A stretch of 64,000 bases of DNA from Faucicola tetraodonis (GTDB taxonomy: Bacteria; Pseudomonadota; Gammaproteobacteria; Pseudomonadales; Moraxellaceae), in NCBI GenBank assembly GCA_032017425.1, contig DALZPW010000006.1; one strand, 5' to 3'. Below the pieces are notes generated by a model. It saw only the letters and a list, made by a program, of their open reading frames with translations, searched no databases and was not told the origin of the DNA. Made by a program: the position numbers and the translations under genes. Of the stretch, positions 8,325-16,582 are shown piece after piece (the stretch's first letter is position 1; every line of letters begins with the position of its first letter).

Positions 8325-9766
8325 CAGCGTTGCCCCCATTTTTCAGGCTTCAGCAAGGCTTTTTTGGTCAACAACGCGGCTAACAACAAGGTAATCATAA
8401 CGGCAATAAAAAATCCGATAAAGCTGCTATAGGCAAACGATGGCGGTGCGCCCATTTGTAATTGGGTGGTTTGCAAGTTGAGATAATGGGTTAATGGCAG
8501 GGCATTTGCCCAACGCTGCGCGGCAGGACTCATCGCCAAAAATGGAAACGTCACCCCTGAAAAAGCAAATGACGGCGCGGAGATAAATCCGGTAAATGAC
8601 AAGCCTTGACGATACGAAAACGTGCCGACCGTGAGAATCACCCCAAGCCAAAACGACACCATCATAAACATTAAAAATATCAGATAAGTAATCGCCACAG
8701 ACGCCAAACGTATGGGGAAAATTTGCATCACCAAGGTCAATGCCACCGCTGCCCAAAGCGTATAGGCAAACATCGCCCAAATTAGTTTGCCATTGAGCCC
8801 TGCGATAATCAGCGATAGCTTGGGTTTTTCGTGCCCCAGTGTGACAGGATGGTTAGGATTAAAGGGGCGGTTAAAGGCGTGGTTACTGGCATGGCTACTG
8901 GCAAATTTGGGGGATGTTAGCGACTGATACCACTCACCTAACGTCTTGTCGACCAACTCTCGCCCGACAGTTGACGCGCCAATCACCATCGACAAAATAT
9001 GTAGTAAGGCTGGTACCACCGTGACCGCCAAAAATTGCTGATAGTTATTGGCGGTATTAAACAGTGCCACACTTTGCGATTGTATCGGTGCATAACTGGT
9101 TTTGGTCAGGGTGATATCTTCGCCAATGGCGACTCGCCGCTGCATCTCCGCCCCTGCCGAAAAGGTACTAACTGCTGTCTGTACCGCTTTTTGTATCATG
9201 CCTGAATGCGTGCCATACTGGGCATTGACATTGAGTAGCAAGCGCGAGGTTTTGCCCGCCAGTAGATTGGTTGAAAAATTCTCTGGAATTTCAACCACCG
9301 CCATGACATCGGTAGTCTCGATAGCTTGCTGAGCGGCAGCGGCACTATGAAGGCTTTTGACCACCGCAACCTCAGGCGTCGCATCAATATAACGGATAAT
9401 CGTCGCGGATTGCGCGGAGTGGTCATTGTCTATGACCGCAATCGGAATCCCGACTGCCATGCCTTTGCTAAAAATCCACCAAACCAAAAATATCAATACG
9501 ATGGGCATCCAAAACATCAAGGAAAAATCCCAGCGATTTTGCACCAAAAAATCCCATTCACGGCGCGCACTGTACCAAAACGCCGCAAAGAATTGCACAA
9601 AGCCTGAGCGATTATCAAACTGCGAATACGCATAACGCTCATTATCATTGTCACCAGCACTGACACTGTCACTGGCATTTGGCACAGCGGACGATGTCGG
9701 TGACGGTTTAGAGCGCTTGTTTGAAGTCAGTTTTGATGTCGATTTTGATGCCATAGTTGACTTCAT
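8324..9766 (-). CDS. ABC-2 type transporter permease (first of two)
   Basis: 480-residue inner-membrane permease of the ABC2_membrane_3 class. A Ser/Lys/Thr-rich cytosolic N-terminus (about 60 residues) is followed by a membrane segment FWMPIVLIFLVWWIF, a periplasmic domain with PIAVIDNDHSAQSATIIRYI and LLNVNAQYGTHSGMIQKA, and about five membrane segments at the C-terminus, where SLIIAGLNGKLIWAMFAYTL opens the bundle. An insert of roughly 30 residues (ASSHASNHAFNRPFNPNHPV) lies between the first and second C-terminal segments and looks low-complexity. The ATG overlaps the stop of the HlyD-like gene (ATGA), and its own stop overlaps the next permease, so the three are tightly coupled. Confidence 0.88.
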   Translation of the reverse strand: MKSTMASKSTSKLTSNKRSKPSPTSSAVPNASDSVSAGDNDNERYAYSQFDNRSGFVQFFAAFWYSARREWDFLVQNRWDFSLMFWMPIVLIFLVWWIFSKGMAVGIPIAVIDNDHSAQSATIIRYIDATPEVAVVKSLHSAAAAQQAIETTDVMAVVEIPENFSTNLLAGKTSRLLLNVNAQYGTHSGMIQKAVQTAVSTFSAGAEMQRRVAIGEDITLTKTSYAPIQSQSVALFNTANNYQQFLAVTVVPALLHILSMVIGASTVGRELVDKTLGEWYQSLTSPKFASSHASNHAFNRPFNPNHPVTLGHEKPKLSLIIAGLNGKLIWAMFAYTLWAAVALTLVMQIFPIRLASVAITYLIFLMFMMVSFWLGVILTVGTFSYRQGLSFTGFISAPSFAFSGVTFPFLAMSPAAQRWANALPLTHYLNLQTTQLQMGAPPSFAYSSFIGFFIAVMITLLLAALLTKKALLKPEKWGQR

Positions 9767-10980
9767 TGTGTTTGGGTTGGCTGCTGGCTTGCCGGTATAT
9801 CAACCAATACGGTCATGCCCTGTCTTAGGCGTGTATCTGACTGGCTCGGGCGCGCACGAATCTCAAAGGTACGCATATCAAAGCCGTCTTTGCTGTTGGT
9901 CGGGCGCCACGTGGCAAAATCTGATAGCACGGAACTTGCGTACACTTTAAACACTTGGCGGTAAGGCTGATTGTTGACCGATAACGCAGGAACCGTACCG
10001 CTAAATTCACTGCCGACTGCAAAATGATTTAGGTTATTTTCGGTAACGTTAAGCACGACCCATTGGTTTTTGGGGTCGACAATGGTCATCAGTGGTACGC
10101 CCTGTCCAACCACTTGACCTGGTTTGACAATCACGTTGTCCACGATACCCGCAATCGGGCTTTTAAGATTGGCTTCTTCTTTGGCAACCATCGCTTCTTT
10201 AAGCTTGCCTTCTACTTGGCTGACTTGTGCTTGGGCAGCGGTTTTATCTTCACTGCGCGCGCCTGTTTTGGCTAACTCATATTGCGCTTTGGCGATTTTA
10301 GCTTTATCGACACTGGCGACATAGTTGGTATAGGCTTCGTCACGTTTTTGCCGTGACATCAAGCCTTCTGCCGCGAGTCGGTTGATACGCTCATAGGTGA
10401 CTTTGGCAAGGTCAGCCGCAGATTGGGCAGCATCGTACTGGTATTTTGCCATTTCAATCTCTTGCGGTCTTGCGCCATTGTTGGCTTTGTCCAGTTGGCT
10501 TTGGGCTAATTCTTTGCCTGCTTGTGCTTCTTCGACCTTGGCATTGATTTCTGGGCTATCCATATCAATCAAGCGTGTGCCCACGCTAATTTCATCGCCT
10601 TCTTTGACATAAATATTGGCAATACGACCGGCAACTTTGGCAGCGACAGGCGTTTGCTCTACTTCCATATGCCCTTGGATGGTCACAGGCGCGCTGCGCG
10701 TTTCGCGCTTGTCTTTGATTAGCCCCCATGCGACCAGTCCAATCAGCCCAAGGATAATCAAAGCAATAATGATGGTGCGGATTTTACTGGGTTTTTTGGT
10801 AGGCGGCACGTAGCGGCTATCCGTCGCAGCGGCTGACAGGCTGTCCTCTGCGTGCGGCTCATCGGCAGCTTGGGCGTTCATCGCTGCATTAGCATTATCC
10901 GCAGCGCTGTCCAAAGTGTTGTCGTTGTCTTTAGCGTTGTCCATCGCATTGTCTGGTGTTGGGTTTTGTGGATCAGCCAT
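9763..10980 (-). CDS. HlyD family efflux adaptor (periplasmic membrane-fusion protein)
   Basis: 405-residue membrane-fusion protein that should bridge the two permeases to the TolC-like channel. An acidic, Asn/Asp/Ala-rich cytosolic stretch of about 70 residues (DNAKDNDNTLDSAADNANAA) precedes a single membrane anchor IIALIILGLIGLVAWGLI; then come the lipoyl half-motif VEQTPVAAKVAGRIANIYVKEGD near residue 110, a helical hairpin with EEAQAGKELAQSQLDKANNG, and the second half-motif LKSPIAGIVDNVIVKPGQVV. The architecture matches YbhG/YhiI. It lies 46 bases behind the TolC-like gene and its stop overlaps the first permease. The acidic N-terminal extension is unusual for the family. Confidence 0.92.
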   Translation of the reverse strand: MADPQNPTPDNAMDNAKDNDNTLDSAADNANAAMNAQAADEPHAEDSLSAAATDSRYVPPTKKPSKIRTIIIALIILGLIGLVAWGLIKDKRETRSAPVTIQGHMEVEQTPVAAKVAGRIANIYVKEGDEISVGTRLIDMDSPEINAKVEEAQAGKELAQSQLDKANNGARPQEIEMAKYQYDAAQSAADLAKVTYERINRLAAEGLMSRQKRDEAYTNYVASVDKAKIAKAQYELAKTGARSEDKTAAQAQVSQVEGKLKEAMVAKEEANLKSPIAGIVDNVIVKPGQVVGQGVPLMTIVDPKNQWVVLNVTENNLNHFAVGSEFSGTVPALSVNNQPYRQVFKVYASSVLSDFATWRPTNSKDGFDMRTFEIRARPSQSDTRLRQGMTVLVDIPASQQPTQTQ

Positions 10981-11026
10981 ACGGTAAGCCTACTGGTGAA
11001 ATAAAGACACGGGTTAAAATAATTGA

Positions 11027-13018
11027 TTAGTTCTTACGATGTTCAAAATAAATCGCGGGTAGCTTGACGTCCGCTGCCTGCATATAACGGTTAAACTCTA
11101 GCGGCGTACCGCAGCTTTGCATCAAGTCTGCCATTGCCTGTACATAATCATTTGCCGCTTTGGCCTGCTCGGTTTTGGCTTTTTCCAAATTGGCTTCGGC
11201 TTGCATCACTTCTACGGCCGTGTTGACGCCTTCTTTAAATCCAAGCTGACGAAAGCGTAGCATCTCACTGGCGAGTTCAATATTGGTATTTAAGGCAATA
11301 AAATTATCGCGTGCATTGTTGACTGTTTGCCAATTTTTTTCTACCAATAACATAATATTATCATTGACATCCACTTGGCTAAATTCGGCTTGGTGCAGCT
11401 TGGCAAGGCTCGATTGGGTGCTAGTACGGCGATCTACCCCACCCCACAATTTCCAGTTGGCAGACACTCCAGCAATCCAATTTGGGTCAGCGTCGATTTC
11501 AGAGCGACCAAAGACGGTGACATTGGGTTTGTAGGCGGATTCACTAAATTCATGCAGCGCTTTGGCTTGGTTGTACTTGGCGGCGACCTTATCAAAACCT
11601 GGGTGATGCATTTTAGCCTGCTGCTGAAAATAACTCAGCGGCGGCAACGGCTTGGTGGATACAAATAAAGGCGATGTTGGTTTGATAAAATACGGCGTGC
11701 GCAGTAACCGCTGTAGCGCGGTCATGGCAAGCTCAGCATCGTTCAGCGCTTTGCTATTTTCGTATTCGGCATCGGCTAAGGCTTTTTTGGCTTCCAAACG
11801 CTCGACTTTTGAAATCAGCCCCACATCGAGTGCGCGCTGTGCGGCATGGTCGGTGGCACGAATCGCATTGAGCGCATCGGCGCGTAGATACGCTGCCATG
11901 ATGGCAAGCTGGGTTTGAAAATAGCGTTTGGTAAGCGTGGTGTATTGTTCATCCAGTGACAAGTCAGCATCGGCACGGCTTTCATCGGTCATACCATTGA
12001 GCAAACTGGTCACTGCTTCGGTTTTATGTCCGTTATAAGCAGACCACAGCACGGTGACATTTGCGCCTGTTCTATTTTTGTCGACATTGGCAGGGATGCT
12101 ATTGGGAATCGGGTCGGTGATTAAACCACCGATATCTACTGCCGTAGTAGGCAGTGGCAAAGTGATGGGCAAATTGCCAATATTGTTATTGACTGCGTTG
12201 TCAATGGCTAGGTTGTTTTTAATGCCCGTGGTATCTATATTGTTATCCACATGTACATGCGTGGCACTGGCACCCAGATACACAATCGGTTTGTTTAAGC
12301 CTTTGGTCGACTCAGCTCGCAGCTCATTACTCACGATTGCCGCATTGTCAGCCGCGACTTTGGGTGATACTTTGACTAGGTACTGCTGCGCTTGTGCCAG
12401 TGTCAAATTACTGGGCACATCTAGGCCATAACTTGGCGGATAAGGCACCCCATTATTGATAGTAGGATCGTAGCTGAGCCCAGCTGCTTTCCCCCCTTTG
12501 ACTTCATTGGCGCGGGTCGCGGTTTTTTTCGATGGCGTGTCTGCTGATGGTGCGTCGGTGGCAGGGCTAGCATTGAGTACAGGCTCAGGATTGGGCGGGG
12601 TATTGATTATCGGCGTAAACTCCGCGGTATCGCCACTGGTACTGGGCTGCAATCTGCTAGTGGGCTTTGTGGTTGGCGCTGCTGGTGTGGTTTTAGCCAA
12701 TGTTTTAACAGAATTTTTAGCCGATGTTTTAGCTGATGTTTTAACAGGCGGCTTGTTAGCATTTTTAGTGGGACTACTGGTCGTTTTGGTGGTTTTTGTC
12801 GTGGTCGTGGTGGTGGTTTTTGTTGTAGTTTTTGTTGGGGTCGTTTTGGTAGTGCTAGGTTTGGTGACCGTGGTCGCAGCCGTCGCTGCCAAAGATAAGG
12901 ACAAATTCAACGAAACCATTGCCATCGTAAACGCAGACAGGGTAAGCACGCGTGGTAGTGGCTGCGGATGATGGCTTACTGAGTAAGTCGATGGTTTGAT
13001 GGATTGATGTAATTTCAT
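11027..13018 (-). CDS. TolC family outer-membrane efflux protein with Thr/Lys-rich N-terminal linker
   Basis: About 663-residue outer-membrane factor, first gene of the exporter operon. A reading frame exists from a TTG at 13063, but the ATG at 13018 gives a basic start followed by the hydrophobic VLTLSAFTMAMVSLNLSLSL and an AATAA cleavage region, a plausible signal peptide. Residues ~60-130 are an almost pure Thr/Lys/Pro/Ala/Ser segment (KTTTKTTTTTTTKTTKTTSS and AKTSAKNSVKTLAKTT), which mature TolC proteins do not normally have. After it come two TolC repeats rich in coiled-coil sequence: NLTLAQAQQYLVKVSP, VGLISKVERLEAKKALADAE, and the second copy with ADPNWIAGVSANWKLW and FKEGVNTAVEVMQAEANLEK. 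The usual family length is 430-500; the excess is the linker plus a ~60-residue insert rich in Asn/Ile/Pro near LAIDNAVNNNIGNLPITLPL. Confidence 0.9.
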   Translation of the reverse strand: MKLHQSIKPSTYSVSHHPQPLPRVLTLSAFTMAMVSLNLSLSLAATAATTVTKPSTTKTTPTKTTTKTTTTTTTKTTKTTSSPTKNANKPPVKTSAKTSAKNSVKTLAKTTPAAPTTKPTSRLQPSTSGDTAEFTPIINTPPNPEPVLNASPATDAPSADTPSKKTATRANEVKGGKAAGLSYDPTINNGVPYPPSYGLDVPSNLTLAQAQQYLVKVSPKVAADNAAIVSNELRAESTKGLNKPIVYLGASATHVHVDNNIDTTGIKNNLAIDNAVNNNIGNLPITLPLPTTAVDIGGLITDPIPNSIPANVDKNRTGANVTVLWSAYNGHKTEAVTSLLNGMTDESRADADLSLDEQYTTLTKRYFQTQLAIMAAYLRADALNAIRATDHAAQRALDVGLISKVERLEAKKALADAEYENSKALNDAELAMTALQRLLRTPYFIKPTSPLFVSTKPLPPLSYFQQQAKMHHPGFDKVAAKYNQAKALHEFSESAYKPNVTVFGRSEIDADPNWIAGVSANWKLWGGVDRRTSTQSSLAKLHQAEFSQVDVNDNIMLLVEKNWQTVNNARDNFIALNTNIELASEMLRFRQLGFKEGVNTAVEVMQAEANLEKAKTEQAKAANDYVQAMADLMQSCGTPLEFNRYMQAADVKLPAIYFEHRKN

Positions 13019-13120
13019 ACGACTCGCTAATAACTTGCCTATGGCTTTGCCGCAACATAACAACCCCGCAAGCCGTCAATTACCCTAGTAATTGATGCGG
13101 TCACCGTTATGATGCCCGTA

Positions 13121-13198
13121 TTACCAAAAAACTGTCTTACCAAAAAACTGTCTTATTAAATAATGTCTTATTAAATAATGCCTAATTAAATAATAATG
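13121..13198. repeat. Back-to-back tandem repeats upstream of the TolC-like gene
   Basis: Two exact copies of TTACCAAAAAACTGTC (13121-13152) run directly into three near-copies of TTATTAAATAATGTC (13153-13198, the last degenerate). They lie about 100 bases before the exporter operon. Confidence 0.9.
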
Positions 13199-13431
13199 AA
13201 ATACCAAAGTGAGCACTAATTGTCATTTTGAATATTAACTAAAGTATAAGATTGTAAAAAGAAAAAAATGACCCGTCAATCTACACTTGTCATATTAACA
13301 ATATTGTAGTTTTTTTAAAAATATGGCTCATTAAGCCTCACATCATGACTGTTTATTTTTATTTAACAAAGTAAAAATATTTCTCAATCCAAGTAGTCAC
13401 ACAAATCAAACAAGTTAGCTTACCGATGTCA

Positions 13432-13482
13432 TTTAGGCATGCTAAAATGCCTAAAAAAATCCCAGTTCGTACAAGGGATTTT
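13432..13482 (-). terminator. Two adjacent hairpins, the right one terminator-like on the minus strand
   Basis: AAAATCCC (13456-13463) pairs with GGGATTTT (13475-13482); on the minus strand it is followed by seven T. Just beside it TTTAGGCAT / ATGCCTAAA (13432-13455) forms a second 9-bp stem with a six-base loop. No minus-strand gene lies to the right, so it may end a small RNA or be a relic. Confidence 0.55.
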
Positions 13483-13655
13483 GAACTTTGCCAAACCATA
13501 CCTAACAACCGCGTTGGGTTTTAACAAAGAAAACACAACATCACTGCTTAACTCATTTAGCCGCCCACGCCCTTGTTTGCTACACTAGAATATTAGGCGT
13601 TATTTAAAAAACTTGATTTAAAAACTTGGTGCCATGCTAGATAAGGAAAGAAACG

Positions 13656-14174
13656 ATGCTAAAAGAAAAGGTGCTAAAAGTTAGGCATTTATTGATGGTT
13701 GCCATGTTCGCCGTTACTTTATTAGCATGTTCAGTGCCGTCTATGCAACAAAGTTCAAATCCAGCCATAACATCTGAGTCAAAGCCTGCGGTTTCAACTC
13801 ATACTACTACAAGTACAAGCTATATTTTAGCTGAGCCTTTACCGAATAAAAAATTACGCATCTCGATTACAGCCAAAGAGAAAAGCTTGCGCATTAACAA
13901 CTGTAATGAGTCTATTACGGTCGCTTTGTTTGAAAAAGATAAAAAAGATGTCGTTTGGGGTGGCGTGTCAGATGCTTGTCGTTCACTTGATATGATTATT
14001 CCACAGGGTGCTACGCTAAGTTTTATCACCAAAATTGACGATTCATCGCAGCCTTTGGATTTGAATAAAAATTATCAAGCCCAAATTTTTGGTTTAACTT
14101 ATGATCCAAATATAACCACCAACCCTATAACATCTACTGAAAGCCTTAGCAACGAATTTAAGCTGATTCCTTAA
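13656..14174 (+). CDS. Hypothetical lipoprotein
   Basis: 172 residues. A hydrophobic stretch HLLMVAMFAVTLLAC ends in a lipobox with Cys25, so it should be a lipid-anchored envelope protein. A Ser/Thr-rich linker follows, then a compact C-terminal domain with two cysteines (INNCNESITVALF and VSDACRSLDMI) that could form a disulfide and alternating hydrophobic residues that suggest a beta sandwich. I do not recognise the family. The start follows AAGGAAAG at a good distance. Its stop is only three bases before rarA, so the two are probably co-transcribed, although no functional link is evident. Confidence 0.75.
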   Translation: MLKEKVLKVRHLLMVAMFAVTLLACSVPSMQQSSNPAITSESKPAVSTHTTTSTSYILAEPLPNKKLRISITAKEKSLRINNCNESITVALFEKDKKDVVWGGVSDACRSLDMIIPQGATLSFITKIDDSSQPLDLNKNYQAQIFGLTYDPNITTNPITSTESLSNEFKLIP

Positions 14175-14177
14175 CCA

Positions 14178-15461
14178 ATGAGCCAAACTAACCAAATCCC
14201 CCTTGCCCAACGTGTCCGCCCAAAATCGCTTGACGAGGTAATCGGACAAACCCATTTGCTCGGTGCCAACGCACCGATTCGCCGTATCGTTGAGCAAGGT
14301 TACTTGCCATCCATTATTTTGCATGGGGAAGCAGGCATCGGCAAAACCACCTTAGCCATGCTATTAGCCGATGCAGTGGGTCGTCCTTTTCGCCCGCTCT
14401 CGGCTATCAATGCAGGGGTTAAAGAGCTGCGTGAAGTACTGGCAAAAGATGACGGCCTGTTTGGCGAGCCACCGGTGGTATTTGTCGATGAGATTCATCG
14501 GTTCAACAAAGCCCAACAAGATGCACTCCTCGGCGCGGTTGAGTCAGGGGATATTACTTTAATTGGTGCGACCACCGAAAACCCCTCGTTTAGTGTCAAT
14601 AATGCGCTATTGTCCCGTTGCCAAGTATATCGACTCAACCCCTTGAGCGAAGATGAAATCAGCCAAGTACTACAACGTGCCATTGACGATGATGCAGTTT
14701 TTAAACAATTTAAGATTGAAATACAATCAAGCCAAGCGATTTTTGCGCTATCGCAAGGCGATGCGCGTAAGGCGTTAAATTTACTTGAACTCGCCATTCA
14801 ATCAAGCCCCAATTTTAAGCAAGGCAGCCAGTCACCGATTGTGGTGACTGATGACAGTGTCATCGCGGTGGCAGGTGCAAGTCTGGTACGCTACGACAAA
14901 TCAGGTGATGGTCATTATGACCTAGTGTCAGCGATGATTAAATCAGTCCGCGGCAGTGACCCTGATGCGGCACTGTATTGGATGGCGCGGATGCTGACAG
15001 CGGGCGAAGACCCTGCCTTTATTGCACGGCGGTTGGTGATTTTGGCAAGTGAAGATATCGGACTTGCCAATCCCAATGCGTTACTACTTGCCGATACCGC
15101 CCTGCGAAGCGTGCAGAGCATCGGTATGCCTGAAGCGCGGATTATTTTGGGGCAAGCGGTGGTGTATTTGGCGACATCGCCGAAGTCCAATTCTAGTTAT
15201 CAGGCGATCAATAAAGCGATGCGACTGGCAGAAAATGACCAATCGCCTGTACCGCTACATTTGCGTAATGGCGTCACCAAGCTGATGCGCGCCGAAGGTT
15301 ATGGTGCCAATTATATCTATCCGCACGACTACCCCAACCATTACCACCCACAGCAGTATCTGCCTGATAATTTGATGGGCACACGGTTGTTTGACTTTGC
15401 TGATAATGCCAAAGAACAGCAAACCTATGCCTTTATACAGTGGTTAAAGGGCAATCATTGA
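14178..15461 (+). CDS. rarA: Replication-associated recombination protein A (AAA+ ATPase)
   Basis: 427-residue MgsA/RarA/WRNIP1-family clamp-loader-like ATPase that acts at stalled replication forks. Seen: RPKSLDEVIGQTHLLG at the N-terminus, Walker A GEAGIGKTTLA, Walker B VVFVDEIHRFNKAQQDALL, sensor-1 LIGATTENPSFSVN, arginine finger LLSRCQVYRL, and the C-terminal tetramerisation domain with GSDPDAALYWMARMLTAGED and ARRLVILASEDIGLANP. Length and order are normal. It starts three bases behind a lipoprotein gene; its own ribosome site is weak, in line with coupled translation. Confidence 0.96.
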   Translation: MSQTNQIPLAQRVRPKSLDEVIGQTHLLGANAPIRRIVEQGYLPSIILHGEAGIGKTTLAMLLADAVGRPFRPLSAINAGVKELREVLAKDDGLFGEPPVVFVDEIHRFNKAQQDALLGAVESGDITLIGATTENPSFSVNNALLSRCQVYRLNPLSEDEISQVLQRAIDDDAVFKQFKIEIQSSQAIFALSQGDARKALNLLELAIQSSPNFKQGSQSPIVVTDDSVIAVAGASLVRYDKSGDGHYDLVSAMIKSVRGSDPDAALYWMARMLTAGEDPAFIARRLVILASEDIGLANPNALLLADTALRSVQSIGMPEARIILGQAVVYLATSPKSNSSYQAINKAMRLAENDQSPVPLHLRNGVTKLMRAEGYGANYIYPHDYPNHYHPQQYLPDNLMGTRLFDFADNAKEQQTYAFIQWLKGNH

Positions 15462-15471
15462 ACAGCGGTGA

Positions 15472-16125
15472 TTAAAGCGCGGCGGCTAAAAAACCCGTCA
15501 AAGCAGACAACGGATGATTTAGCGCAGCCAAATGAACCCTATTCTGTAATAACCAGTACACCATCAGCAATAAAAATACCAATAAAAACCCAAGCTGAAT
15601 CCACAAAAAATAGCGATGCTTAACACCCAATCGGCGCAGCTTGGCATGGCTATAACTGCCCTTATCAAAGTTGGTATGTTGATGCCTTTGCCATTTGCCC
15701 GAACGATAATAGTTTTCTACATCCGCAAGCAACCTTGGCACACTGGCGCTATCAAATTGCGCAGTTTCAAAATAATCTAGCAGGGGGCTGATATCATCGA
15801 CATCATCCATATCATTGACGCTATCTAAATTGATGCAGTGCATTTTCCAGTGCCCAAACAGCGCATTGGGCGCTTGTCCCTGTCCAATAACGTGAATATT
15901 TTTGTGTCTTTTATCGGCTTTGATTTTGTCAAATAGTTGGGTGATAGTACGCTCACTACCTTCCATATATTGTAGAAAGTTGCCTTGCTTGAGAAATAGT
16001 ACGCTATTGACATTTGCTTGGGTGTTGCGCGCGACTGACTGACGATAGATATCAGGCAACGTCATCGTATGCAAACTTGCTTGTAAGGTGATTTTGCTCG
16101 TGTAGATAAGATAAAAGACTGACAT
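15472..16125 (-). CDS. BLUF-domain blue-light sensor with C-terminal membrane segment
   Basis: 217-residue protein whose first ~100 residues form a BLUF flavin-binding photoreceptor domain. The key residues of the family are visible: Tyr8 (FYLIYTS), Asn34 (VARNTQAN), Gln52 (GNFLQYMEG), Trp93 and Met95 (FGHWKMHCI). The usual ITG before the third strand is replaced by VNS. After an acidic linker (NDMDDVDDISPLLDY) and a basic stretch (KWQRHQHTNF), a hydrophobic segment FLWIQLGFLLVFLLLMVYWL should anchor it in the inner membrane. No GGDEF, EAL or other output domain is present. The ATG at 16125 has AAGGA seven bases before it; a GTG one codon earlier is less well placed. It converges on rarA, ten bases apart. 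Confidence 0.85.
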   Translation of the reverse strand: MSVFYLIYTSKITLQASLHTMTLPDIYRQSVARNTQANVNSVLFLKQGNFLQYMEGSERTITQLFDKIKADKRHKNIHVIGQGQAPNALFGHWKMHCINLDSVNDMDDVDDISPLLDYFETAQFDSASVPRLLADVENYYRSGKWQRHQHTNFDKGSYSHAKLRRLGVKHRYFLWIQLGFLLVFLLLMVYWLLQNRVHLAALNHPLSALTGFLAAAL

Positions 16126-16582
16126 CACAGGATCCTTAGATAAATAAATCGGTTAGACGTCTATGACTTTTAATAGCGTTTTCTTCAAACGTATTAAGAA
16201 TGTAATTTTTATTAATTATTAAGTAATAATATACCAGTTTTTTTTAATTTTTGCTCAAAAATTATACAAAATCACCAATTTTTGTTAATTTTTTCAACCA
16301 ATCTACCCTAATCTTATGTCTGCGTGCGCTACCAGCGCGTATGGCTATCAATATTTCGCTGCTTAGACTCACTGAGTTAATGCTATAATAGCGCGCAAAT
16401 ATGAAATGAGCGCCCATACTAGCTTCACCCAGTTTGATGAGGTGATTGTTAAGGTTGGTTTGGACAATAGTTTGAACAATACTAGCTGATAGCGCTTATT
16501 TTCTGTCCCTATTTGTTAATCAGTTTTTCAACCAGTTTTTTAATCAATGTTATTCCAATAAATCGCTAACAAAGGCACTTTT
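16126..16582. other. Leader/promoter region before ribB(A)
   Basis: About 457 bases, A/T-rich at its left end, between the BLUF gene and ribB(A). It holds an extended -10 promoter (16363-16389), a 12-base tandem pair GTTTGGACAATA/GTTTGAACAATA (16458-16481), and a further partial duplication (TTTTTCAACCAG/TTTTTTAATCA) near 16510-16545. I looked for the conserved FMN riboswitch core and did not find it. Confidence 0.5.
16363..16389 (+). promoter_or_regulatory. Likely promoter of ribB(A)
   Basis: Extended -10 element TGCTATAAT (16381-16389) with a weak -35 TTAGAC (16363-16368, spacer 15). It would give a leader of about 190 bases. Confidence 0.6.

Larger units (their letters stand above)
13019..13655. 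other. AT-rich intergenic region with tandem repeats and two adjacent hairpins
   Basis: Divergent spacer between the exporter operon and a lipoprotein gene. It holds the tandem repeats at 13121-13198 and the hairpins at 13432-13482; I see no protein gene. Both operon promoters should be here but no clear -35/-10 pair stands out. Confidence 0.5.

Noticed and set aside
12498..12971. 157-residue frame antisense to the TolC-like gene
   Set aside because: It is the reverse reading of the Thr/Lys-rich segment (giving Val/Phe/Ala runs), a shadow of a biased coding region.
16126..16582. FMN riboswitch before ribB
   Set aside because: The conserved RFN core segments were looked for in the leader and not found.
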